A stretch of 64,000 nucleotides of DNA, taken from Chloroflexota bacterium (GTDB lineage: Bacteria; Chloroflexota; Anaerolineae; Anaerolineales; UBA4823). Position numbers and translations under genes: made by a program. Below, in pieces: positions 1 to 8,987 of this stretch. The stretch's first letter is position 1; every line of letters starts with the position of its first letter. Under the pieces are notes generated by a model. That model was not told the DNA's origin and did no database searches. It saw only the letters and a list, made by a program, of their open reading frames with translations. The DNA lies in contig JAJUJL010000002.1 of assembly GCA_029265355.1 (NCBI GenBank), positions 186,001-250,000 on the forward strand, read 5' to 3'.

Positions 1-2
1 CC

Positions 3-713
3 AAGGGTTTGGCCTACCTGGCGATCACCTCCAGCGGCGAGCGGCGCTCTTCATTTGCCAGGTTCTTGAGTGAAGAGCGATTGCAGCAAATTATTCACCG
101 TATGGATGCTCAAGCGGGTGATTTATTGCTGTTTGTCGCCGATCAGCCTGCCGTTGTTTTCGAGAGCCTGGGGCGATTGCGAGAAATGTTGGGAGATCGG
201 CTTCAGCTGCGTGACCAGAATGTGCTGGCTTTCTGTTGGGTAGTCGATTTTCCCTTTGTGGTGTGGAATGAGGAAGAGCATCGTTGGGATCCCAGCCACC
301 ACCTGTTCACCGCGCCGATGCCGGAGGACCTGCCCTTATTGGATAGCGATCCCGGTAAAGCAAGGGGTCAGCAATATGATATGGTTCTGAATGGTTATGA
401 AGTTGGCGGCGGTTCGATTAGAATTCACGACAGCGCCCTGCAGGAAAAAGTTTTCGGGCTGATAGGCCTTGATTTGGAGGTTGCCAGGCAGCGCTTTGGT
501 CATATGTTAGAAGCGTTTACCTATGGCACGCCGCCGCATGGCGGAATCGCCCCCGGCATTGACCGCATGTGCATGCTGCTGGCCGGGGAGCCGAACATCC
601 GGGAGGTCATTGCTTTCCCCAAGAATCAGAATGCCCGTGACCTGATGGGAGACGCCCCCTCACCCGTAGAGCCAGAGCAGCTAAAGGAACTGCATATCAA
701 GCTGGATCTATGA
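3..713 (+). CDS. aspS: Aspartyl-tRNA synthetase, C-terminal part (cut by window edge)
   Basis: The frame is open from the left edge, so only the last 236 residues are present; the full bacterial enzyme is about 590. It charges tRNA-Asp with aspartate in the cytoplasm. The first ~70 visible residues resemble the GAD insertion domain, which marks the bacterial-type enzyme. The class II catalytic core follows, with the flipping-loop region, the conserved 'FTAPMPED' stretch and motif 3 'GIAPGIDR' near 542-565. The end 'NARDLMGDAPSPV' is typical of the family. asnS follows 46 bases downstream on the same strand, so Asn-tRNA can be made directly. Discrimination between tRNA-Asp and tRNA-Asn cannot be judged without the N-terminal anticodon-binding domain. 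Confidence 0.95.
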   Translation, partial: KGLAYLAITSSGERRSSFARFLSEERLQQIIHRMDAQAGDLLLFVADQPAVVFESLGRLREMLGDRLQLRDQNVLAFCWVVDFPFVVWNEEEHRWDPSHHLFTAPMPEDLPLLDSDPGKARGQQYDMVLNGYEVGGGSIRIHDSALQEKVFGLIGLDLEVARQRFGHMLEAFTYGTPPHGGIAPGIDRMCMLLAGEPNIREVIAFPKNQNARDLMGDAPSPVEPEQLKELHIKLDL

Positions 714-759
714 GAAAAAATCAGCCTGTTGAAAGATCGTAGATTATCAGGAGAATCCA

Positions 760-2103
<1,344 letters not shown>

Positions 2104-2143
2104 TGGCTAATATTCAATTCGAGTGAAAAAGGCATAAATGACC

Positions 2144-2173
2144 TGTACATCGGAACGCTTTTTTGGTATAAAT
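2144..2173 (+). promoter_or_regulatory. Promoter of the putative 6S RNA
   Basis: TGTACA (2144-2149) and TATAAAT (2167-2173) are separated by 17 bases. Initiation about 7 bases downstream would fall at 2180, exactly where the closing stem of the predicted 6S RNA begins. Confidence 0.65.
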
Positions 2174-2179
2174 TAATTG

Positions 2180-2350
2180 CCCTGCCGTGCGCGTGATGCC
2201 GCAACCCGGTTTTGAGCCAACACTCACTACAAGGGCTCCAATCTCACGGGTGTGACGCGATAGGCTCCGGCCAAGGCGGAGCGCCCGGGTAGGCGCCCAA
2301 CCTGCGAAGGCAGGTTCAAAACTTAGCAGCACACGGCATGGTGGGGTAGC
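2180..2350 (+). ncRNA. ssrS: Putative 6S RNA
   Basis: This non-coding stretch of about 170 bases has its own promoter and terminator. The ends pair: 2184-2189 GCCGTG with 2332-2337 CACGGC, extended by further pairs. An internal helix joins GTTTTGAGCC (2209-2218) with GGTTCAAAAC near 2312-2321. The segment TGAGCC...ACTACAAG..GGCTCC resembles E. coli 6S around TGAGCCGATA...GGCGCTCC. The 3' part GTTCAAAACTTAGCAGCACAC resembles the E. coli TTAAAACTGCGACGACAC region. 6S RNA mimics an open promoter and binds the sigma70 holoenzyme in stationary phase. SRP RNA and tmRNA were considered and lack their signatures. The call rests on remembered sequence similarity and pairing, not on a covariance search. 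Confidence 0.68.
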
Positions 2351-2366
2351 TTCATTCTTGGAGCGG

Positions 2367-2398
2367 ACATAGGGTGCGGAAACGCACTCTATGTTTTT
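2367..2398 (+). terminator. Rho-independent terminator after 6S RNA
   Basis: An 11-bp stem (2367-2377 with 2384-2394, one G-U pair) and a 6-base loop are followed by TTTTT (2394-2398). The right arm overlaps the last codons of the convergent MFS gene, so the terminator is shared with coding sequence. Confidence 0.8.
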
Positions 2399-3633
2399 AA
2401 TCGCTCACCTGCGCTGATGCGGCGAAACACAAGGAAATAATAAAGGCCAACAGCGAGCATGGCCAGGCAGGCGCCGGTAATAAATGGCGCAGATGGGCCA
2501 AAACCCGGCCACTTTCCAACCCCTTGCCAGAGCGCGCCAGCCAGCAGGGAGGCAGGCAGCGCTGAGAAACCGATTGCTGCGTTGAATAGTCCGTATGCGA
2601 CGCCGCGCTGGTGTTGGGGGACAAAATCGGCCACCAGCGCTTTCGCAGTTCCCTCAGTGATGGCATAGTAAATACCATAAACCCCAAACAGCGCCCATAC
2701 CTGCCAACCAGTCTGGGAAAAGGCCAGTCCAAGATAAACAAGCGCATATAACAGCCATCCCGAGAGCAGCACGATGGGGCGGCCAATCCTATCCGAAATG
2801 GCGCCCGCCGGGGTAGAGAGTATCGAGTAAATCGCAGTATAAGTGAGCAACATGCCTGTGATGTGCAATGCGCTCAACCCGCGCTCCGAGGCCAGCAAAA
2901 TGATGAAAGCATCTGAAGAATTGCCCAAGGTGAAGATGATCATGATGGCCACGAAGATAAAGAACCTGCGATCGATTTGCTTCCAGTGGGTTCTAACAGA
3001 CGTGTGGCTTGGTCCTACAGGACTTTCTACATCATGAACGAAGAGAATCAAAACCAATACCGCCAGTGTTGCTGGAAGGATGCTGAGCAGGACAATTTCT
3101 TGAAAGGTCGATCTCTCCAATGCGGCCTGGCCAGCCTGTGTACGCCAGATCACCCAAGCGGCAATGCCTAAACCGATGAATGCTCCGGCGGTATCCCCAG
3201 CGCGGTGCAACCCAAAGGCAAAGCCGCGCGTTTTCGGACTGGCGCTCCCGGCCAATAAGGCATCGCGCGGCGCTGTGCGAATGCCTTTGCCCACTCGATC
3301 GGTAAAGCGAATGCCCAAAACCGAACCCCAGGTCGCAGCGAAATACATAAATGGCTTGGCGATGGCCGATAACCCATAGCCCGCCACTGCCAGCCACTTG
3401 CGCTTTCCCAGGCGATCTGACCATGCGCCAGACAGAATTTTCACAAAACTGGCAGTGGTCTCCGCAACACCCTCGATCAGTCCTATGACAGACGTACGCG
3501 TCCCAAGGATATTGTAGAGGAACAAGGGCAGGAGATTGAAAATCATCTCACTAGAGACGTCCGTCAGTAAAGACACTACTGAGAGAGCCCAAATATTGCG
3601 ATGCAGGTGAGTGGTTTTTGAATTTTTAGACAT
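2389..3633 (-). CDS. MFS transporter (drug/solute exporter type)
   Basis: This 414-residue integral membrane protein has about 12 hydrophobic helices. It shows the major facilitator loop 2-3 signature as 'GAWSDRLGKRKW' (residues ~70-80) and a second 'GAISDRIGRP' at the domain duplication (~280). The charged motif 'RFTDRVGKGIRTAPRDAL' is common in a subgroup of bacterial MFS proteins of unknown substrate. Family knowledge predicts proton-coupled transport, probably efflux; the substrate cannot be read from sequence. An AGAGGA site lies just before the ATG. It is convergent with the 6S RNA and 30 bases downstream of the Nudix-type gene on the same strand, which may be co-transcribed. Confidence 0.88.
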   Translation of the reverse strand: MSKNSKTTHLHRNIWALSVVSLLTDVSSEMIFNLLPLFLYNILGTRTSVIGLIEGVAETTASFVKILSGAWSDRLGKRKWLAVAGYGLSAIAKPFMYFAATWGSVLGIRFTDRVGKGIRTAPRDALLAGSASPKTRGFAFGLHRAGDTAGAFIGLGIAAWVIWRTQAGQAALERSTFQEIVLLSILPATLAVLVLILFVHDVESPVGPSHTSVRTHWKQIDRRFFIFVAIMIIFTLGNSSDAFIILLASERGLSALHITGMLLTYTAIYSILSTPAGAISDRIGRPIVLLSGWLLYALVYLGLAFSQTGWQVWALFGVYGIYYAITEGTAKALVADFVPQHQRGVAYGLFNAAIGFSALPASLLAGALWQGVGKWPGFGPSAPFITGACLAMLAVGLYYFLVFRRISAGERLKT

Positions 3634-3663
3634 TGCTTCCTCTCGAGGAATAGGGTGGCGATT

Positions 3664-4344
3664 TTATGGGAAGAGGCGGCGCGCCTTGACTTCTGCCACC
3701 GCATCCAATCGGAAACGGTAGAGCTGCGCCGGGCGTCCCTCGCCGGTGCGTTTATACATTGTCGGTTCGATGATGTTTGCACCTAGGATTCGGCGCCGGA
3801 AATTGCGTTTATCGAGTCTCACACCGAGAATTATCTCATAGGTGCGTTGAATCTCTGAGAGGGTGAAGTACTCTGGTAAGAGCTGAAAGCCCACAGCAGT
3901 GTATTCCAATTTGTTGCGCAGCCTGCGCAGGGCATAGGATAAGATGTCGTTGTGATCGAACGCCAATCGCGGCAGACGTTCGACTGGAAACCACGCCACG
4001 TGCGCAGCCTCGCTGAGGTTATTTTCGCGGATCGGGGCATCCGCTGGCACCAGAGCAAAGTAGGCGACGGTCACCACACGGCCGCGCGGATCCCGTTGTG
4101 GCTCGCCGAATGTGTAAAGCTGCTCGAGGAAAACCCCTTCCAGGCCGGTCTTTTCAGAAAGTTCTCTGGAGGCCGCCTTGTCCAAACTTTCGTCCTCTTG
4201 GACGAAGCCGCCTGGAATAGCCCATTGCCCCTGGTAAGGATTTTCGGTCCTTTGCGCGAGTAGAACTTGAAGACTTTGTTCATGCAGCGCAAAGATGATG
4301 ATCTCAACCGAAAGCGCCATCTGGGGATATTTTTGCAGATTCAT
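3664..4344 (-). CDS. Nudix-domain protein with C-terminal winged helix (NrtR/ADP-ribose-sensing type)
   Basis: This 226-residue protein has an N-terminal Nudix fold (about 10-140) and a C-terminal region 'LPEYFTLSEIQRTYE...RNFRRR' (about 155-225) typical of the NrtR winged helix. NrtR proteins bind ADP-ribose and repress NAD-metabolism genes. The Nudix box is recognisable, but REUXEEXGU reads RELSEKTGL: the second Glu of the pair is Lys. That suggests weak or lost hydrolysis and a regulatory role. No NAD biosynthesis gene is nearby; the next gene is an MFS transporter, a possible target. The alternative is a catalytically active Nudix hydrolase of the YjhB type. No clear ribosome binding site precedes the chosen ATG. 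Confidence 0.85.
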   Translation of the reverse strand: MNLQKYPQMALSVEIIIFALHEQSLQVLLAQRTENPYQGQWAIPGGFVQEDESLDKAASRELSEKTGLEGVFLEQLYTFGEPQRDPRGRVVTVAYFALVPADAPIRENNLSEAAHVAWFPVERLPRLAFDHNDILSYALRRLRNKLEYTAVGFQLLPEYFTLSEIQRTYEIILGVRLDKRNFRRRILGANIIEPTMYKRTGEGRPAQLYRFRLDAVAEVKARRLFP

Positions 4345-4407
4345 AGCTGGATTAACTTGCTCGGATTACGATAGCTGTCGCCGTTTGTCTGCGCAAGCTG
4401 ACTGTGG

Positions 4408-6939
4408 TCATTGGGAGGCAGTTTGTAGGATCCATATACCATCTTTCTCGAAGACGGATTGAAAGGCTTTGCTCTCCAACAGCAGCTTTGGGGAGAAAAC
4501 GCCCCCGCGCCGGCCAAGAACCAAATAACGTATCCCTTGCGTGCGCATCAGCTCACTCAGCGCTATTGGGTTTTGCGCCTGGTCGATAAATTGTTGGATT
4601 TCCCGGTTGAGCTTTTCGATCTCAGCGCTTGAATTTCCTAAGCCATAGAGAACCGGGGGTGGAATGGTACGCCTGCCCGCCAGAGCAGAAAGCCAATATG
4701 CCCCGTCCTGACCGGCGTAGGTGCCATAGCCCCAGGCGAACGGATTGATCAGTATCGTCTCATCGGGCTGGGTGTGCTCGGCAACCCATCGGATGGCCAG
4801 AGCATCTTCCCGGTGATAAAGAACCGTGACCTGATTCAGCAATGGCACCAAAGATTTCGCCGTGTAAGCGCTCAAGGTAAAAGCGCCAGCGAAGAGAAGC
4901 AGGACGTAGAAAGGTTTTGCCCTGCTGGGGAGCAGGGCTCGCAGCCTGGCATCGATCCCACTGATCAATAATCCGGCGGCGAGTGCGGTTGGCATGAACA
5001 GAGTAATGGTGACCGAGGCGTCATTGATCAAGCCACCTCCGGGGAGGCCTAAGGCATCCAAATTTGCCAGGAATAGCATCAATGCCACCCAAAGAGGCAA
5101 GGAGAAAGAAGCTGCCTGGCGCCTGATCAAACCCACGGCCAAGCCCAGAGCAGCGATGCGCAACGCTAACATCCCCTGGGCCGCGGTCAGGTAGCTCCAG
5201 GTGAAGTCACTGAATGGGCGGACTGGGCTGCCGCGCCAGGCTTGAAGCTTTGGCACCAGCAGGTCTGCCACTGCGGGCAGAAACCAGGGTAGCGCCAGCA
5301 ACAAGCCTGCGAAAGCAGATGCGCACAGAGCAAGCCATGTAGGCCGTGCCGCCTGGCGAATATTTGCCAGTTCCAATTTGATCGGGCGAAGTTGCAAATG
5401 GGAGAGGGAGAGCAGCCAGCAGAGCCAGTGAGCAACCAGCAATGCTGCCAGGAAGATGGCGACCCGGTAGTGGGTGATAAACAGACCAGCGCAGGCCAGG
5501 CCAATACTGGCAGAAAAGGAAAGCGACAGGCGTTTTGGTTTGGGTGAACGGGCAATATGCTCTGTCCAGGTGAAAAACAATGCCGAAGCGGTGGCCAACA
5601 TGATCAACCCTGCCAGGTGAGGATATCTGCCCCAACTGGTGTAGTAAGCGGGCATGGGTGTAAAGAAGCCCGTCACCAGGGCAGCAGCCAGCCCTACCAG
5701 GCGCTCTTTCGTCATTGCAACACCCAGCAGGTAAACAACGAGCACAACCATAGCATTGATCACCTGGCCGAAAATGAGCATCCCTTTCAGAAGATCCAAC
5801 CCGCTCACCCACAAAAAAATGGCCAGAACTGCATGAAATCCAGGGTGGTAAGCCGTGGATGCAATATCCAGGTAAGGGGCATAGCTTTGAGGAAACGAAC
5901 CGTTCTCCATGATGAGACGGGTGATTAGCCCATGGTGCACGGAGTCTACCCAGGGCGGCGCCTCGATATTGCGAATCATCAAGAAACGCACGATAAGACT
6001 ACCCAAGACAATGATCGCCAGCAAGAGAGTCGTCCAATAGGCAGAAGGGCCAGATATCGCTATCTTCTCGGAGGGGGCAGGGTTGAGGCGCGCCTTGCGC
6101 GTATAAATTATCGCAGCCAGGGTGATCAACACAAGGAACGAGAGCATCGTCGCCCGGTCCCAGCTCAGGCCTGCCTGGCTTGTCCAGACCATCAACACGG
6201 GGAAGAAGGCCAGGCTCAAGCCAAAACAGATTGCGATGATTTCTGGAAGCTCGAAGTTGTGGTGCAGGCGCAGTAAAACCATCATGCTCCATCCCGGAAT
6301 GAAGAGCACTGCGACCAGTGGAAAAATTAACCACAATTGCGGAATTGCCCCTCTTACGTCGTCCAGGAAGGTGTTCAATCCATAGAAATATGCCGTACGG
6401 AATCCGGCGTCTCCGGGCAACTGAGCTCCCGACAAAAATGACTCCCCGTAAGGGGAATGATCTGCAGGGCCGCCGTAGATCTCCAATTCGCCGGCTTCGA
6501 TCGAGACTACCAAGCGGTAGGTTTTACCACTCGATTGTTCCTGGACCGGTATTTTGATGTTGAAAGGCACACTGTTTGTCGAAGGTGGCAGGGATAAACG
6601 CAGCGAGGTGAGCCTTTGATCGGCTTCATACAGTTCGATGTTCAGCGAAAGGGAAGCGCTATCGGCAGTCGAACCAGCCAGGTAGAGCGTGATCAGCGAC
6701 AAGCCTGGTCGGCGGGGGTGCAAAGTTTGCTCAAAGCGCTCTCCAGGTTGTATACTGGCAATTACGGTGCGGTACTGTTCCTGGGATACTTCCGGATCAT
6801 CCAGCGTCACGCAGCCAGACAGGAGTACGGGTACCAGGAGCAGCGTTAGCCAAAAATTTCGACGAAAAAAAAACCGCGCAGTGCGCCGATCTCGATGAGT
6901 GAGGCGCACTGCGCAGCCTTGCAGGTCAGTATTTCCCAT
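4408..6939 (-). CDS. GT-C-like polytopic membrane protein with lipoprotein-like N-terminus
   Basis: An 843-residue protein. A hydrophobic stretch ends in the lipobox-like 'LLSGC' (Cys about residue 43). A predicted extracytoplasmic beta-rich domain (about 45-190) follows, then some 12 membrane helices, with a soluble C-terminal domain (about 700-843). A loop after the early helices reads 'WVDSVHHGLITRLIMENG', reminiscent of the acidic catalytic loop of GT-C enzymes such as GT39, so lipid-linked sugar transfer is a reasonable guess. The start is uncertain: the ATG at 6939 overlaps the end of prfB by 14 bases, and the prfB terminator lies inside the first 26 codons. A GTG at codon 11 is the only other good in-frame start before the hydrophobic segment. 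Confidence 0.7.
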   Translation of the reverse strand: MGNTDLQGCAVRLTHRDRRTARFFFRRNFWLTLLLVPVLLSGCVTLDDPEVSQEQYRTVIASIQPGERFEQTLHPRRPGLSLITLYLAGSTADSASLSLNIELYEADQRLTSLRLSLPPSTNSVPFNIKIPVQEQSSGKTYRLVVSIEAGELEIYGGPADHSPYGESFLSGAQLPGDAGFRTAYFYGLNTFLDDVRGAIPQLWLIFPLVAVLFIPGWSMMVLLRLHHNFELPEIIAICFGLSLAFFPVLMVWTSQAGLSWDRATMLSFLVLITLAAIIYTRKARLNPAPSEKIAISGPSAYWTTLLLAIIVLGSLIVRFLMIRNIEAPPWVDSVHHGLITRLIMENGSFPQSYAPYLDIASTAYHPGFHAVLAIFLWVSGLDLLKGMLIFGQVINAMVVLVVYLLGVAMTKERLVGLAAALVTGFFTPMPAYYTSWGRYPHLAGLIMLATASALFFTWTEHIARSPKPKRLSLSFSASIGLACAGLFITHYRVAIFLAALLVAHWLCWLLSLSHLQLRPIKLELANIRQAARPTWLALCASAFAGLLLALPWFLPAVADLLVPKLQAWRGSPVRPFSDFTWSYLTAAQGMLALRIAALGLAVGLIRRQAASFSLPLWVALMLFLANLDALGLPGGGLINDASVTITLFMPTALAAGLLISGIDARLRALLPSRAKPFYVLLLFAGAFTLSAYTAKSLVPLLNQVTVLYHREDALAIRWVAEHTQPDETILINPFAWGYGTYAGQDGAYWLSALAGRRTIPPPVLYGLGNSSAEIEKLNREIQQFIDQAQNPIALSELMRTQGIRYLVLGRRGGVFSPKLLLESKAFQSVFEKDGIWILQTASQ
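6865..6914 (-). terminator. Rho-independent terminator of prfB
   Basis: A perfect 12-bp GC-rich stem (6903-6914 with 6876-6887, 15-base loop) is followed on the minus strand by GG and nine T residues (6873-6865). It starts 12 bases after the prfB stop codon. It also lies inside the open frame of the next minus-strand gene, where the T-run encodes three Phe codons. Confidence 0.9.
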
Positions 6940-8021
6940 TTCCCACGTTGGCTCTCAGGTAGGCTTCGATGAATTCATCAATCTGACCATCGAGAACAGC
7001 CTGGATGTTGCCAGTTTCATAGTCTGTGCGGTGATCCTTGACCATCTGATAGGGGTGCAGAACATAGGAACGTATCTGGCTGCCCCATTCAACTTTCTGG
7101 AATTCACCTCTTAAGATTGCCAACTGTTGCTCTTGTTCCTGTTGACGCATTTCCATCAAGCGGGCTTTCAGGACGCGAAGTGCATTTTCCCGATTTTGCG
7201 TTTGGGAGCGCTCATTTTGGCAGGTGACTACCAATCCAGTCGGAAGATGCGTGATGCGTACTGCGGTATCATTCTTCTGCACATTTTGCCCGCCAGCACC
7301 AGCAGAGCGGAAAGTATCGATGCGCAGATCATTGGGGTTGATCACGATCTCATCATCACTCTCTACCTGGGGGAGGACCTCAACCAGTGCAAAAGATGTG
7401 TGGCGACGATGAGCAGCATCAAACGGAGAGAGGCGGACCAGGCGGTGAACACCTTTCTCTGGACGTAGGTAGCCATAAGCGTATTCGCCATTTACTGCGA
7501 TCGTGACGCTTTTGATACCAGCTTCTTCACCCTCGCTCAGGTCCAACACTTCAGTTTCGAAAGCGTGAGATTCCGCCCAGCGTAAATACATCCGTTGCAG
7601 CATCTGCGCCCAATCTTGAGAGTCGGTACCCCCGGCGCCGGCATGAATGGCAAGCAGGGCATCGCTGCGATCATGCTTGCCAGACATCATGGCAAAAAAC
7701 TCGCGGTTAGCCACTTCTTTTTCAATTGCCAGGGTTTCTTTTTCCAGCTCGGGGAGCAATGTTTCATCCTCTAATTGAGCTAATTCTAGAGAATCCTGGA
7801 TGCGCTGTCGCAACATCGTCCAACTTCCCACCTCGTTGCGAAGCCGTGATAATTGCTTCATCACCTTTTGAGCCGACTCGGGATCACTCCAGAATTCGGG
7901 TTGCTCGGATTGTTGTTGAAGTTCTAAGAGCTGCGTTTCCTTCTGCGGTAAGTCAAAGACGCTCCAGAAGGTGGTAAATTTTTTCTTCGCAGTTGCGCAG
8001 GCGATCAATCAGTTCCTGCAT
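6926..8021 (-). CDS. prfB: Peptide chain release factor 2, with programmed +1 frameshift
   Basis: RF2 releases peptides at UGA and UAA codons. Translation starts at ATG 8021-8019, with AGGAG (8034-8030) 8 bases upstream. The first 22 codons end at an in-frame TGA (7955-7953) in CTTTGAC. A +1 slip on CTT continues as Leu-Asp-Leu-Pro into the main frame, giving about 364 residues. A GGAG sits 3 bases before the slippery CTT, matching the Shine-Dalgarno-like stimulator known from E. coli. The main frame holds the SPF anticodon-like tripeptide ('RLSPFDAAHRRHTSF') and the GGQ loop ('SAGAGGQNV'). Regulation is autogenous: low RF2 favours the shift. It has its own near-consensus promoter and a strong terminator. 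Confidence 0.97.
7952..7958 (-). promoter_or_regulatory. prfB recoding site CTTTGAC
   Basis: On the minus strand CTT TGA C forms the canonical RF2 frameshift heptamer. It is preceded by GGAG three bases upstream of CTT. The stop is codon 23 of the leader frame, close to the position in E. coli (codon 26). Confidence 0.95.
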
Positions 8022-8125
8022 TGAAAACACTCCTAAATTATGCGATCGCAAATTCGCAGGGTTATCCCGTCGGTGTGTGCATGCCCACATTTTCATTGGA
8101 AAATGGGATCACCATCGAGAGATGT

Positions 8126-8154
8126 ACTTTACCGGATTTTCATTGGGCTGTCAA
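8126..8154 (-). promoter_or_regulatory. Promoter of prfB
   Basis: On the minus strand a perfect TTGACA (8154-8149) and TAAAGT (8131-8126) are separated by 17 bases. Predicted start is near 8119, giving a leader of about 98 bases. This is the best consensus -35 box in the window. Confidence 0.75.
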
Positions 8155-8202
8155 CCGCTGCTCTGAGGTTCAGACAATGGTTCGGACAATTAGGATTAAG
8201 CT

Positions 8203-8278
8203 GTCATCGCGAGCGATAGCGAAGCGATCTTCGCGATCATTCAGGGGATTGCCACGCACCTGCGGGGCTTGCAATGAC
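8203..8278. repeat. REP/MITE-like palindromic repeat (GTCAT...ATGAC)
   Basis: The 76-base element has imperfect terminal inverted repeats, GTCATCGCGAG and CTTGCAATGAC (9 of 11 pair). The interior has the pattern GCGAAGCGATC...GGGGATTGCCACGC. This matches a widespread intergenic element in many bacteria whose ends read TGTCATTGCGAG. Only one copy lies in this window, so its repeat nature is inferred from general knowledge. Confidence 0.6.
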
Positions 8279-8389
8279 CCGTGAAATGGAGGTTGTCCAA
8301 ACATTCGTCCGAAGGTGAGCTGCTCACGGGGTCGCGAGGGAATTCAAGACTCGCACGTATCTCCCACTTCTCCGGGTTGGCAGGTCGTT

Positions 8390-8947
8390 TCAGACTGGTG
8401 AGCGCAGCAGGCTGCTCAGGCGAGAATTGCGAAACTTGGCCACTTTTGGCGCGATGACTGCCCTGCAATAACCCTGGTAGGGATTACGTTGGAAATAGCG
8501 TTGGTGGTATTCCTCAGCCGGGTAGAAAGCGTCCAATGGCTCGATTTGTGTCACGATAGGACCATGCCAGATGCCAGCAGCAGCGATCTCGTTCATCACC
8601 TCTCGAGCGATGGTCTCCTGGGTGGGGTTATGCGTAAAGATGATGGAACGGTATTGTGTCCCGACATCTGCCCCTTGACGGTTCAGAGTGGTTGGATCAT
8701 GAATGCTAAAGAAGACCTCGACCAATTGTCGGTAGGTGATTTGCTGGGGGTCGAACTTAATCTGCACCACTTCGGCATGCCCAGTCGTTCCGGTGCACAC
8801 TTGTTGGTATGTGGGGTGTGGGGTGTGTCCACCTGCATATCCAGACGTTACGGAGATCACCCCGCGCAGATCAAGGTAAATCGCTTCCAGGCACCAAAAA
8901 CAGCCGCCCCCAAAAGTGGCAAGTTCATCATTTGTCATGTCGTTCAT
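8390..8947 (-). CDS. msrA: Peptide-methionine (S)-S-oxide reductase MsrA
   Basis: MsrA repairs oxidised methionine (the S-sulfoxide form) in proteins and free amino acid. The active-site motif '[10 protein letters not shown]' lies near the N-terminus, followed by '[26 protein letters not shown]' type family sequence. The 185-residue length from ATG 8947 fits (about 160-210); AAGG sits just before that ATG, while an upstream GTG at 8968 is the alternative. There is no MsrB domain fused or next door. It lies 40 bases downstream of ftsY on the same strand and may be co-transcribed. The last ~15 residues, rich in Leu, Ser and Arg, are not typical of the family. Confidence 0.95.
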   Translation of the reverse strand: MNDMTNDELATFGGGCFWCLEAIYLDLRGVISVTSGYAGGHTPHPTYQQVCTGTTGHAEVVQIKFDPQQITYRQLVEVFFSIHDPTTLNRQGADVGTQYRSIIFTHNPTQETIAREVMNEIAAAGIWHGPIVTQIEPLDAFYPAEEYHQRYFQRNPYQGYCRAVIAPKVAKFRNSRLSSLLRSPV

Positions 8948-8987
8948 TGACCTTACCTTTACCAACACTAAATGGTGAAACGATAAA

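Larger units (their letters stand above)
8022..8389 (-). other. Non-coding gap between msrA and prfB: prfB leader, repeat element
   Basis: No convincing gene lies here. Nearest prfB is a leader of about 98 bases containing a hairpin (8084-8094 with about 8098-8107), then the prfB promoter (8126-8154). Beyond it is a REP-like element (8203-8278). The rest, 8280-8389, is spacer downstream of msrA with no clear terminator. Confidence 0.7.

Noticed and set aside
2180..2350. SRP RNA, tmRNA or cobalamin riboswitch instead of 6S RNA
   Set aside because: It lacks the GGAAGGAAGCAGC-type SRP loop, any tag-peptide frame with tRNA-like ends, and the B12 box; end pairing and motifs fit 6S better.
7956..8008. 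Alternative RF2 N-terminus in the main frame from 8008
   Set aside because: The encoded N-terminus is unlike RF2, while the other frame from ATG 8021 has a ribosome binding site and leads into the CTTTGAC recoding site.
8203..8278. CRISPR repeat or integron attC site
   Set aside because: Only one copy, no spacer pattern, no integrase or cas gene; the ends match a common REP-like element.
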